Of a stretch of DNA of 64,000 nt, positions 17,794 to 25,496 are shown in pieces (the stretch's first letter is position 1; the number at the start of each line of letters is the position of its first letter). Position numbers and translations under genes: made by a program. The DNA lies in contig NZ_JBBPCL010000001.1 in the NCBI RefSeq assembly GCF_038039215.1, positions 3,782,001 to 3,846,000 on the forward strand. The letters run 5' to 3'. A model generated the notes under the pieces. That model was not told the DNA's origin, did no database searches, and was given only the letters and a program-made list of their open reading frames with translations. This DNA comes from Pseudonocardia sp. T1-2H. GTDB lineage: Bacteria > Actinomycetota > Actinomycetes > Mycobacteriales > Pseudonocardiaceae.

Positions 17794-18540
17794 CTAGTCG
17801 GGGATGCCCGGGTCGGTGGCCCTGTGCCGCTCTTGCTGAACCCGTGGCGAGCGGCGTTCGGCTGCCGCCTCGGGTGCGGTCACCCACAGCATCCACACCC
17901 CGTGGATCAGGAATCCCAGCAGCGGGAAGGCTGGGGTGATTCCCTTCGGGAGGGAGAGCCCGGCCAGCACCCACTGGCCGAACTCGTATGCGGCAGCTCC
18001 GACGAGATAGGTCGTCACGTTGGCGGCGAACCACCACATCCAGCGCGTCGTGTCCTCGCGCAGTGCCGCGGCCTGGGACAACCCGATCAGCGGTCCGAGA
18101 ACGATCGCCTGGATGAACCCGTTCTTGAACGCGGCGAGGGTGTCACCACCCTGGGCCAGAATGTCGACCGCCCCGGGTGCGACCGCGAGCAACCACACCG
18201 CCAAGGCGGGCACGAACGTGGCCATCACCCACCGGCGACGGTTCAGCCCGGGCAGCCGGGTGACAAGGATCCGCCACTGCCAGCGACCCAGCACAAACCC
18301 GTGGAACGCCGCCCCGATGAGGGCGACGAGCAGGACCGCAACAACCCGATGCTCACCCGCGAGTGCTCTGGTCGTGTCGGACGCGAGCAGCTCGAGCGCC
18401 ACCCCGCCGACCACGATCACCACATAGGCCGCGGCGCTGACGAGGATCCACACGGCGAGCAGCCGCCAGTCCCACCACGGGCCCGGGCCATCCTCCGAGT
18501 CCTTCCCGACTCCGATGCTCATGATCGCTCCCAGGCCCAT
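17794..18540 (-). CDS. multi-pass membrane protein, unrecognised
   Basis: A 248-residue protein with about six hydrophobic helices (roughly 28-50, 65-85, 103-125, 140-158, 166-186 and 200-220) and a basic, polar tail. No motif is recognised. A second ATG six codons in (at 18,522) is an equally good start. It lies about 30 nt upstream of the K+ channel gene on the same strand inside the mobile unit, so the two are likely co-transcribed and may form a functional pair. Confidence 0.72.
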   Translation of the reverse strand: MGLGAIMSIGVGKDSEDGPGPWWDWRLLAVWILVSAAAYVVIVVGGVALELLASDTTRALAGEHRVVAVLLVALIGAAFHGFVLGRWQWRILVTRLPGLNRRRWVMATFVPALAVWLLAVAPGAVDILAQGGDTLAAFKNGFIQAIVLGPLIGLSQAAALREDTTRWMWWFAANVTTYLVGAAAYEFGQWVLAGLSLPKGITPAFPLLGFLIHGVWMLWVTAPEAAAERRSPRVQQERHRATDPGIPD

Positions 18541-18637
18541 CGATGAGGCTCGCTACGCAACGAAGCGTGATGTTCCGCCAAGTGCCGGAGATGCGCCGTC
18601 TCGCGATCGATGATGCGCAGCGCACGCACCGGCTGTG

Positions 18638-18979
18638 TCAGGCGATCACGAAGAACTTCAAGAACGGCGAGCGGGTCCGCCACGTGGCGGTGGACCCGTC
18701 CGGGAACGAGTAGATACCCCCAGCGGTGAGCTCGATCTTCTCGCCGTCAGGGGTTTCCAGTTCCGCCTCACCCTCGATGACGTGGAAGCTGTCGGAGCCG
18801 GTGACGCGGTAGGGCAGCTCGGCGCCCTCCTCGGTGCCGACCCTCCACAGTCCCGCAACCGGGCCGTTCTCCGACTGGAGAAGCCAATGGACCTGTCCCA
18901 TCTCCCGGCCGTCCTCGACCAGCGGCTCCCAAGATTCGGCCGACACCGACGAACTCACCACACTGTTGGCTTTCGTCAT
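18638..18979 (-). CDS. cupin-domain protein (cupin_3 type)
   Basis: A 113-residue single-domain cupin. The barrel runs from ENGPVAGLWRVGTEEGAELPYRV through SFHVIEGEAELETPDGEKIELTAGGIYSFPDGS to TATWRTRSPFLKFFVIA. The FPDG-TATWR-LKFFVI ending is characteristic of the DUF861/cupin_3 group. The expected metal-binding histidines are sparse. ATG 18,979 is set by a GGAGGG sequence 6 nt upstream. It lies about 100 nt downstream of the flavin amine oxidase gene, so a shared role in amine or amino-acid metabolism is possible. Confidence 0.83.
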   Translation of the reverse strand: MTKANSVVSSSVSAESWEPLVEDGREMGQVHWLLQSENGPVAGLWRVGTEEGAELPYRVTGSDSFHVIEGEAELETPDGEKIELTAGGIYSFPDGSTATWRTRSPFLKFFVIA

Positions 18980-19082
18980 TTGTCCCTCCAGATGAAGATG
19001 GCTGACTCTTGCGGCCCTCCCGACTGACGACCCGGCGCCCGGCGCGCCGGTGGTGCGGCCCCGCACGCCCTGAACATCGGGG

Positions 19083-20453
19083 TCAATCGCCGACCGCTTG
19101 CGCGAGGCCGGCGGTGGATCGAGCCTGCTGTCCGCCGGCGGACAGATAGTCGTCGATGTCGCGGGCGCCGCGGTAGCCGCTCTCGATCGCCCCGTCGATG
19201 AAGGAGCGCCAGGCGGTCGCGGAGTCGGCGCCGGCGAAGAACAGCCGGCCTTCGGTGCTGCGCAGGTCGGGCAACACCTGTGCCAACTGCCCCGGCCGGT
19301 AGATGCACCAGGTGCCGAGCGCGAGCGGATCATTGCTCCAGTCCCACCCGATGATGCTGTCCACCTCGACGCCGGGCAGCAACGGCTGCAGCGCGGCCTG
19401 CATGCCATCCACATCGTCGAAGCTGCTCATCGGCAGCTGCTTCGGGTTGGCGGCGAACGCGATCAGCCACGAGCCGTTCGCGTCGTGGTCGTAGGTCACC
19501 GCCCAGTTGACCGCCTGAGCCTCCGGGGCCAGCACGCTCACGTTGCCGATGTCGCCTTTCACGCGCACGTAGCACTTCATTCCGGCACCGGCGTGCCGTT
19601 CGGTCGAGGCGGCCCGCTTGGTTTCGGACAAGGGCGGCTCGAACTCCACGCTGTTCAGCACGTTCATCGGTAGCGTGATCAAGGCGGTCCGCGCGTCGAC
19701 GGTGTCGCCATTGGTGAGCTCGACGCGCACCTGATGGCCGTTCTGGACGACACGCCGCACGGGTGAGTTGAGGCGGATGTCGGTGAGCGTGGCCTGCGCC
19801 GCGATGGAGTCGACCAGCTCGCGCGTGCCTTTCACCAGCTTCGTGGCCGACAACGCGGCCAGCGCCTGGGCTGCGCTCCACCCGGATAAGGCGTAGGTCC
19901 GGAACCACTCGGTCGCGGCGGACTGATCGAGCGGGCCGAACGCGAGCAAGGAGCACATCCCCTCCACCCAGTCGCGCAGCTCCGGCGCGACCTGCAGGGT
20001 CTCCAGGTGCTCGCGCAGCGATCGATCGCCGAGGCCCTGCGGGTCCGGACCCCATTCGCCCGAATACGGCTCGGCGAACAGGCTCGTGCCGGGCGCACAG
20101 AACTGGTCGAGCGCGTCGAGTGCCCGGGCGACGTCGTCGTCGGACAGGTCCACCACGTGGCCGTCGGACACGACCGCTTGCCGGAGCCCTTCCAGCACCG
20201 GAAAGGTTTCGGTCTCGACCCCGTAGCGGTTGATCTCGGCCCACACGTTCGGCTGCAAGGGGTGCACCCAGGTGCCGCCGAGTTCCATTGCATGCCCGTC
20301 GTGGTCCGCCGTGTAGGTCCGCCCGCCCAGCCGATCCCGCGCTTCGAGCAGCACCGAACTCCGCCCGCGCATCGTCAACTCGCGCGCCGCCGTCACCCCA
20401 GCGAAACCACCGCCGACGATCACGATCTCCGGACCAGATCCAGTCGTGGCCAC
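19083..20453 (-). CDS. flavin monoamine oxidase family protein
   Basis: A 456-residue FAD amine oxidase. The Rossmann dinucleotide site IVIVGGGFAGVTAARELTMRG is followed by the FAD ribose motif LLEARDRLGGR and by MELGGTWVHPLQPN, the family's substrate-side motif. The C-terminal FAD segment is GRLFFAGADSATAWRSFIDGAIESGYRGA. It should oxidise a primary or secondary amine to imine, with H2O2 as by-product. GTG 20,453 is preferred, with GGAGGGA upstream and the conserved dinucleotide site starting eight codons later. It is the first passenger gene downstream of the transposase. Confidence 0.9.
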   Translation of the reverse strand: MATTGSGPEIVIVGGGFAGVTAARELTMRGRSSVLLEARDRLGGRTYTADHDGHAMELGGTWVHPLQPNVWAEINRYGVETETFPVLEGLRQAVVSDGHVVDLSDDDVARALDALDQFCAPGTSLFAEPYSGEWGPDPQGLGDRSLREHLETLQVAPELRDWVEGMCSLLAFGPLDQSAATEWFRTYALSGWSAAQALAALSATKLVKGTRELVDSIAAQATLTDIRLNSPVRRVVQNGHQVRVELTNGDTVDARTALITLPMNVLNSVEFEPPLSETKRAASTERHAGAGMKCYVRVKGDIGNVSVLAPEAQAVNWAVTYDHDANGSWLIAFAANPKQLPMSSFDDVDGMQAALQPLLPGVEVDSIIGWDWSNDPLALGTWCIYRPGQLAQVLPDLRSTEGRLFFAGADSATAWRSFIDGAIESGYRGARDIDDYLSAGGQQARSTAGLAQAVGD

Positions 20454-20702
20454 TGTGGTCTCCCTCCGGTCGTCCTGCCTGAACGCGACGCGTCCACGCG
20501 GTGCACCGCCGGCTATACGTCGTCCGGGTGCTCGGGTAGGAGCGGGGCTCCCGCCCGCGCGGACACCCGGCGGCGTGCCCATCCTTGGCGGACACCGGGA
20601 CCAGCGTCCTCACCCGCTAGGCATGATTGGCGGACGCTCTAGCCCGCGCCGGCGGCGCTGCTGCCGAGCGTTGCCCACCCCGCGCCGATCCCGTCGCCGG
20701 GT

Positions 20703-21619
20703 TCACGGACGGCCTGGTCCTGAGCGCGCCAACCTCCGACTGGAATGCGTCAAGAGACAGGAACCTCGCCACCGAGAGCGCACCTGAGCAGAGCAACTTG
20801 CGGCGAGTGTCCGCCGTTGCTGGCGGGTGGCAGGACCCCCGCGGGCGATCCGGCGGGTGATGGTGTTGATCGCGGCCCAGCGGATCATGGCCTCGGAGAT
20901 GGCGGGATCGCGTTCGTAGTCACGGACCAGGCGGCGGTGCGCGGTGAGCCAGGCCAGCGTGCGCTCGACCGCCCACCGGCGCGGGATCACGGCAAACCCG
21001 CGCTGGTCGGCGGGCTTACGCACGATGTACAGCGTGGTGCGCAACAGGGTCTGGACCCAGTCGAGGAGTCGGCCGGCGAACCCGCGAACACGAACCGCAC
21101 TGGCGTGAGCAGGTAGGCCTGCAGCAGGGCGGGCTTGGCGCCGTCGCGGTCCTGCACCGAAGCGCTGAGGACGACGACAGTGAGCAGCAGCCCGAGGGTA
21201 TCGGTGACGATGAACCGCTTGCGGCCGTTGATCTTCTTGCCGGCGTCGTATCCGCGGGACTCGCGCCCGATGGTGTCGACGCCCTTCACCGTCTGGGAGT
21301 CGATCAACCCGGCGCTGGGCTGCGGGTTACGACCTTCCTGGATCCGCAACTGTTCACGCACCACCGGCAGGATCTGCTCGGTGACCTTGTCCTGTTCCCA
21401 GCGATTGAAGTACCAGTACACGGTCTGCCAGGGCGGGAAGTCCGCCGGCAGCTGCCGCCACGCGCACCCGGTGCGCACCACGTAGAGGATCGCGTCCACC
21501 AGCGCGCGGCGGGGATGCTTCTCCGGCCGGCCTCCGGTCTTCGCCTCCGGCAGCAGCGGCTCGATCAGCGCCCACTGCTCATCGCTGGCGTCTGAGGGGT
21601 ACCGCGTGCGTCGTTCCAC
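20703..21619 (-). pseudogene. IS5-family transposase, frameshifted
   Basis: The DDE transposase is split over two frames. The first part (GTG 21,619 to about 21,070) runs from YPSDASDEQWALIEPLLP through IDSQTVKG (first catalytic Asp) to LLTPVRFVFA. The second frame continues GFAGRLLDWVQTLLR to AVERTLAWLTAHRRLVRDYE (catalytic Glu) and WAAINTITRRIARGG. At the join the family's DGG, carrying the second catalytic Asp, is missing, consistent with a 7-bp deletion. The copy should be inactive on its own. The sequence after about 20,820 no longer resembles the family. Confidence 0.85.
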
Positions 21620-21671
21620 CCACCCAGAGTTGATCAGACTGCGGACGAGGTCACGCGGACACGCTGATCCT

Positions 21672-21685
21672 TCTCAAACACGCTC
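21672..21685 (-). repeat. right inverted repeat of the IS5-family unit
   Basis: TCTCAAACACGCTC, the perfect inverted copy of 17,087-17,100. It is followed by the target duplication TGA at 21,686-21,688. Confidence 0.88.
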
Positions 21686-21698
21686 TGAGGACCCTCGG

Positions 21699-22268
21699 TC
21701 AGGTCGACGCCTGCAGGGCCGCTTCCACGTGGTCGCGGGCCCGCGCGGCGCGGGCCTCGGCAGGCGCGTGCCCGCGCAGGTCGACGGTGACGGTCACCGT
21801 CGCGCCGTCGCTCGTCGTCCTCGCCGGCAGCCCGGTGGCGCGCAGCAGCCGCAGCATCGGCGAGTTGCCGCTCAGCACGTCCGCGACCAGGTACTCCAGG
21901 CCGCGTTCCCGGGCGACGTCGACGATCCGCTCGACGAGCAGCCGCCCGATCCCGCAGTGCTGCAGGGCGTCGTCGACGACGACCGCGAGCTCGGCGGACG
22001 ACGAGCCGCGCTCCCCCTCGTAGCGCACCACCGCCACCAGGTCACCGCCGTCCCGCAGGGCGACGAGGGCGAAGCGCCACTCCTCGTCGACGTTCGTGAA
22101 CCGGTGCACCACGGCCGGCGCCAGGTGGGGGCGGGCACCGAAGTAGCGCCGGTAGATCGTGTCCGCGGAGAGCCGGGAGTGCAGGGCGACCAGGCCCGGC
22201 GCGTCGACGGGGCGGATCGGGCGCACCACCAGCCGGGACCCGTCGCGCAGCTCCACCTCGTCGCGCAT
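21699..22268 (-). CDS. GNAT-family N-acetyltransferase
   Basis: A 189-residue acetyltransferase opening with LRDGSRLVVRPIRPVDAPGLVALHSRLSADTIYRRYFG, a start typical of the GNAT subgroup related to lysine acetyltransferases. The acetyl-CoA pyrophosphate loop is HCGIGRLLVERIVDVAR (R/Q-x-x-G-x-G/A type), followed by the beta-5 segment GLEYLVADVLSGNSPMLRLLRATG. Its ATG 22,268 overlaps the upstream isomerase stop as TGATG, so it is the last gene of the 25,413-21,699 run. Before the mobile element landed, it converged on the gene ending at 17,086 with only about 10 nt between stops. Confidence 0.85.
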   Translation of the reverse strand: MRDEVELRDGSRLVVRPIRPVDAPGLVALHSRLSADTIYRRYFGARPHLAPAVVHRFTNVDEEWRFALVALRDGGDLVAVVRYEGERGSSSAELAVVVDDALQHCGIGRLLVERIVDVARERGLEYLVADVLSGNSPMLRLLRATGLPARTTSDGATVTVTVDLRGHAPAEARAARARDHVEAALQAST

Positions 22269-23112
22269 CAGCTGCTCCGTGCCTTCCGGACGATCTCCGC
22301 GGACGTCGTGAACGCCCGCTCGGCCGCCTCCTCGAGCGGCAGCGCCCGGAACTCCGGGGTGTTCACCTCGACGCAGTAGGGGCCCGTGAACCCCGTCCGT
22401 TCCACCGCCTGGACCAGCCCGACGACGTCGAGCTCGCCCTCCCCCGGCAGCCGCCGGGTGGTGCGGGCGTTGACCAGGAGGTCGTCGTGGACCCGCGGGC
22501 CGTCGTTGAGCTGGACCGCCGCCACGCCCGCTCCGGGCAGGTCCTGGAGCAGGTCGGGGAGGCGCCCCCGTTGAAGAAGTGCCAGACGTCCACGAGCAGC
22601 CCGGCATTGGGTGCACCGGACCGGCGGACCAGGTCGACGGCCGTGCCGTAGTCCCGGATCGCCGACCACGGGAAGGCCTCCACGGCCACCAGCAGGTCCC
22701 GCTCGGCGGCCCGGCCCGCGGCCTCGGCCAGGCGCTTCGCCGCCGCGACCGGGTCCAGCTCGCCACCGCGGAACTCCCCCGCGCTGACGTGCCGCCCGCC
22801 GAACGCCTCCGCGACGGCGGCGACCCCCTCCCCTCCGGGCCCCTCGTCGTCGAGGGCCCAGCCGGCGAGGAACTCGATCTCCACGACCCGCAGTCCCGCG
22901 GCCGCGAGCACGTCGCGCATGTCGTCGACGTCGAGCCCGCCGGCCACGGTCCGGGCGAGGTCGTCGACGTGCAGCCCGATCCCGGTGAACCCGGCCGCGG
23001 CGGCCGCCTCACAGCGCGCGGCGAAGCCGTGCCGCGGCGGCTCACCGAAGCCCGCCCCCGTGAGGGTGAAGAAGCTCGCGACGAACTCGGGGTCCGGAGC
23101 CCGTTCAGCCAC
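22268..23112 (-). pseudogene. sugar phosphate isomerase/epimerase, frameshifted
   Basis: An AP-endonuclease-2-type TIM barrel in two frames. The N-terminal part (GTG 23,112) gives GFTGIGLHVDDLARTVAGG, VVEIEFLAGWALDDEG, LLVAVEAFPWSAI and LLVDVWHFFNGG. The C-terminal part, in the neighbouring frame, continues LPDLLQDLPGAGVAAVQLNDGP and YCVEVNTPEFRALP. Adding one C to the C5 run at 22,565-22,569 restores a continuous protein of about 280 residues. The metal ligands (Glu, Asp-x-His, Glu) are all present, so function was probably intact recently, or the break is a sequence error. It overlaps the RidA gene by 8 nt. Confidence 0.8.
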
Positions 23113-23494
23113 GGTGGGCCGTCGCCTCGATCATGAAGCGGGCCTTCTCCCCCGGCCGCCCGAACGCCGGCGACTCGATCGCGGACCGGGCCGGGCGGTG
23201 GTCGCCGAAGCGCTCCGCCCACACCTGGTTGAACACCGGCCGGTCCGCCTGCAGGTCCCGCATGACGATGCCGACCCGCACCACGTCGGTGAGCTCCGCG
23301 CCACCGGCCCGCAGGATGGCCTCGAGGTTCCGGAACACCTGCTCGGCCTCGGCCCGCGCGTCCCCGGGGATCGCGTGGCCGGCCCCGGGATCGGCGCCGA
23401 ACAGGGCCGACACGTAGATCCAGCCGCCGGCCTCGACGGCCTGGGGCACCGGTCCCGTGTGCGACGGCGCGTCGTCGGTGTGGATGACCTGCAC
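23105..23494 (-). CDS. RidA/YjgF-family protein
   Basis: A 129-residue member of the RidA family of small trimeric enamine/imine deaminases. It has the SHTGPVPQAVEAGGWIYVSALFGADP opening, the central EAEQVFRNLEAILRAGGAELTDVVRVGIVMRD and a C-terminal RSAIESPAFGRPGEKARFMIEATA, where the family's catalytic Arg usually sits. GTG 23,494 follows GGAGCGG and starts the conserved VQVIHT. In catabolic operons, members often hydrolyse reactive enamine or enol intermediates. Here it lies between a hydratase pair and an isomerase. Confidence 0.87.
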   Translation of the reverse strand: MQVIHTDDAPSHTGPVPQAVEAGGWIYVSALFGADPGAGHAIPGDARAEAEQVFRNLEAILRAGGAELTDVVRVGIVMRDLQADRPVFNQVWAERFGDHRPARSAIESPAFGRPGEKARFMIEATAHRG

Positions 23495-23502
23495 TGCCGC
23501 TC

Positions 23503-23820
23503 CTACTCGCCGGAGTCGGGGTGACCGGTCGGCCGCTGCCATCTCACGACGAGCTCGCGCCGCGCGCCGAAACGTTCGAGGTGGCGGGCGAGCACGTCCT
23601 CGACGTGGGCCAGCCCCTCGGCGTCGTCCGCCGCCGCGTCGAGCACGAGGCCGTCGGCGGTGGGCCGGACCGTCCCGGTGCCGTAGGCGAACACCAGGCG
23701 CCCGCCGTCGGGCTCGCCCTCCACCGGCTCGACGGTGTTCTTCCGGCCGAGGTGGGCGAGGAGCTGCTTGGCGTAGCGCGCCGCCGCGTCGGTGGGGACG
23801 ACCGCCGTCGAGGTGGGCAC
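23503..23820 (-). CDS. DUF2218 family protein
   Basis: A 105-residue protein with the DUF2218 opening ST-AVVPTDAAARYAKQLLAHLGRK and the closing DVLARHLERFGARRELVVRWQR. The family is widespread in actinobacteria and proteobacteria, small and cytosolic, and has no established function. It starts 1 nt after the upstream hydratase gene ends and precedes RidA by 8 nt, so it belongs to the same operon. Confidence 0.87.
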   Translation of the reverse strand: MPTSTAVVPTDAAARYAKQLLAHLGRKNTVEPVEGEPDGGRLVFAYGTGTVRPTADGLVLDAAADDAEGLAHVEDVLARHLERFGARRELVVRWQRPTGHPDSGE

Positions 23821-23821
23821 G

Positions 23822-24601
23822 TCAGGCGCCGTGGATCTCGATCGCGCCCAGCTGGTCGAACTCGAAGGTGACGCTGCGGTCCACGACGACGGGGACTGGC
23901 GCGGTCACGCCGCCCGAGAAGACGATCTGCCCGGCCCGCAGCTTCTCCCCCTCCGCCCGGAGCTGGTTGGCCAGCCAGGCGACCGACGCCGCCGGGTGCC
24001 CCATCACGGCCGCACCCGCCGCAGTCATCGCCACGTCGCCGTCGACCCGCACGACCGCGCCGAGCAGCCGGAGGTCCTCGAGCTCGTCGGGCCGCCGCGC
24101 GATCGGCCCGAGGTAGAACGCGCCGGCGCTGGCGTTGTCCGCGACGACGTCGGAGAGCGTGAACTTGAAGCTCTCGTACCGGGAGTCCAGCACGTCGACG
24201 GCGGCGAAGACCACCTCGGTGGCGGCGAGGACGGACGTGATGGTCGCGGGCGCCTCGACGTCGCGGGCCAGCAGGAACGCGATCTCGCACTCGACGCGCG
24301 GGTGGATGAACCGGTCGAGCCGGACCGGCTCGCCGTAGCTGGAGAGCATGCCGCTCGTGACGCGCCCGTAGAGCGGGGCGTCGAGGCCCATGGCCTGCTG
24401 CTTGTTGCGGCTGGTGAGCCCGAGTTTCCAGCCGACGAAGGTCTCCCCGGCGTCGAGCTTGGACTGCACGAACGCCTTCTGCGCGGCGTAGGCCGTCTCC
24501 ACCGGGATGTCCGGGTGGTCCTCGCTGAACTGCGCGATCCCCTTGCGTTCCCGCTCGGAGGTGATCAGGACGTCCGCGATCTCCTGGGCGGTGATGCTCA
24601 T
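23822..24601 (-). CDS. 2-oxo acid hydratase/decarboxylase (oxalocrotonate type)
   Basis: A 259-residue fumarylacetoacetate-hydrolase-fold enzyme of the hydratase/decarboxylase family. FVGWKLGLTSRNKQQAMGLDAPLYGRVTSGML is closer to 4-oxalocrotonate decarboxylases than to the hydratase next door. The metal ligands lie in HPRVECEIAFLLARDV (Glu-x-Glu) and in AAVDVLDSRYESFKF. In meta-cleavage pathways this enzyme decarboxylates 4-oxalocrotonate, in complex with the hydratase that forms 4-hydroxy-2-oxovalerate. Its ATG overlaps the paralogue's stop by 4 nt, which matches that complex. Decarboxylase versus hydratase activity is not certain from sequence alone. Confidence 0.82.
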   Translation of the reverse strand: MSITAQEIADVLITSERERKGIAQFSEDHPDIPVETAYAAQKAFVQSKLDAGETFVGWKLGLTSRNKQQAMGLDAPLYGRVTSGMLSSYGEPVRLDRFIHPRVECEIAFLLARDVEAPATITSVLAATEVVFAAVDVLDSRYESFKFTLSDVVADNASAGAFYLGPIARRPDELEDLRLLGAVVRVDGDVAMTAAGAAVMGHPAASVAWLANQLRAEGEKLRAGQIVFSGGVTAPVPVVVDRSVTFEFDQLGAIEIHGA

Positions 24602-25413
24602 GCCGTGCCTCCGGGCTGGGCGGATCCGGTCGAGAAACGGACGGTGACCGCCCCGAGGTGCGCGAACTCCGCACGGAAGACGTCGCCCGGCTGCACCGGC
24701 ACCATCTTGTGCACCGCCCCGGGCAGGACGACGTCGCCCGCCTTCAGCCCGGATCCGAGGCTGCCGAGCTTGTTGGCCAACCAGGCGACGCAGCGGGCGG
24801 GGTTGCCGAGCGCGGCGGCGCCGGCTCCGGTGTCCAGCAGCTGACCGTGCCGGGAGACGACCACGCCGAGCAGCCGCAGGTCCAGCTCCGCGACCGGACG
24901 CATCCGGCCGCCGAGCACCAGCAGCCCGGACGACGCGTTGTCCGCCACCGTGTCCACCAGCTTGATCTTCCAGTCCGCCACCCGGCTGTCGACGATCTCG
25001 ACGGACGGCAGGGCGCCCTCGATCGCGGCGAGCGCCCGGGCGCTGGTGACGCCGGGGCCGACGAGGTCCTCGGCCATGACGAACGCGAGCTCCGCCTCGA
25101 CCCGGGGCTGCACGAGCCGCCCGAGATCGATCAGGTCCCCGTCCTCGACGATCATCTCGTCGGTCAGCACGCCGAAGTCCGGCTCGTCGACGCCGAGCAT
25201 CTCCTGCATCGGCCTCGAGGTCAGGCCCACCTTGCGGCCGATGATCCGCTGGCCCTCCTTGACCCGGCGGTCGATGTTGAGCGTCTGGATCGCGTACGCG
25301 TCGGTGATGTCGAGGTCGGGATGCCGGTCGGTCAGCGGCGCCACGGGCACGGCGGTCCGGTCGGCGGTCCAGAGCTCGTCGGCGAGGTCCTGCTGTACGA
25401 GGGCGGGTTGCAC
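24598..25413 (-). CDS. 2-keto-4-pentenoate hydratase-like enzyme
   Basis: A 271-residue fumarylacetoacetate-hydrolase-fold hydratase of the MhpD/DmpE type. It has IIGRKVGLTSRPMQEMLGVDEPDFGVLTDEM, metal-binding VQPRVEAELAFVMAEDL, and VEIVDSRVADWKIKLVDTVADNAS. The expected reaction is hydration of 2-hydroxypenta-2,4-dienoate to 4-hydroxy-2-oxovalerate. GTG 25,413 is the best start in frame. This is the first gene of the run ending at 21,699. The aldolase and acetaldehyde dehydrogenase that normally follow in the pathway are not in this window. Confidence 0.85.
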   Translation of the reverse strand: MQPALVQQDLADELWTADRTAVPVAPLTDRHPDLDITDAYAIQTLNIDRRVKEGQRIIGRKVGLTSRPMQEMLGVDEPDFGVLTDEMIVEDGDLIDLGRLVQPRVEAELAFVMAEDLVGPGVTSARALAAIEGALPSVEIVDSRVADWKIKLVDTVADNASSGLLVLGGRMRPVAELDLRLLGVVVSRHGQLLDTGAGAAALGNPARCVAWLANKLGSLGSGLKAGDVVLPGAVHKMVPVQPGDVFRAEFAHLGAVTVRFSTGSAQPGGTA

Positions 25414-25496
25414 CTCCGCAGCGTCGCCGGGACGGCGGGGCCGGGCAACGGGACGTCCGGCTGCTTCCGTGCAGTGGGAACGCCCGGTCCCGTCGC

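Larger units (their letters stand above)
17087..21685 (-). mobile_element. IS5-family unit with passenger genes (about 4.6 kb)
   Basis: The terminal 14 nt GAGCGTGTTTGAGA (17,087-17,100) recur as a perfect inverted copy at 21,672-21,685. Beyond them the two ends align for about 70 nt, sharing GCGTG, TGATCAACT and GGTGG blocks. TGA flanks both sides (17,084-17,086 and 21,686-21,688), fitting the 3-bp TNA target of IS1031-type IS5 elements. The transposase lies 66 bp inside the right end, but the left end is 3.6 kb past the transposase C-terminus. Four minus-strand genes occupy that space. The codons look less G/C-biased than the flanks by eye. Confidence 0.8.

Noticed and set aside
20620..20830. 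A hidden internal left end of the IS directly behind the transposase
   Set aside because: No copy of GTGTTTGAG or TGATCAAC was found near the transposase C-terminus. The only matching left end is at 17,087, which supports the large-unit interpretation.
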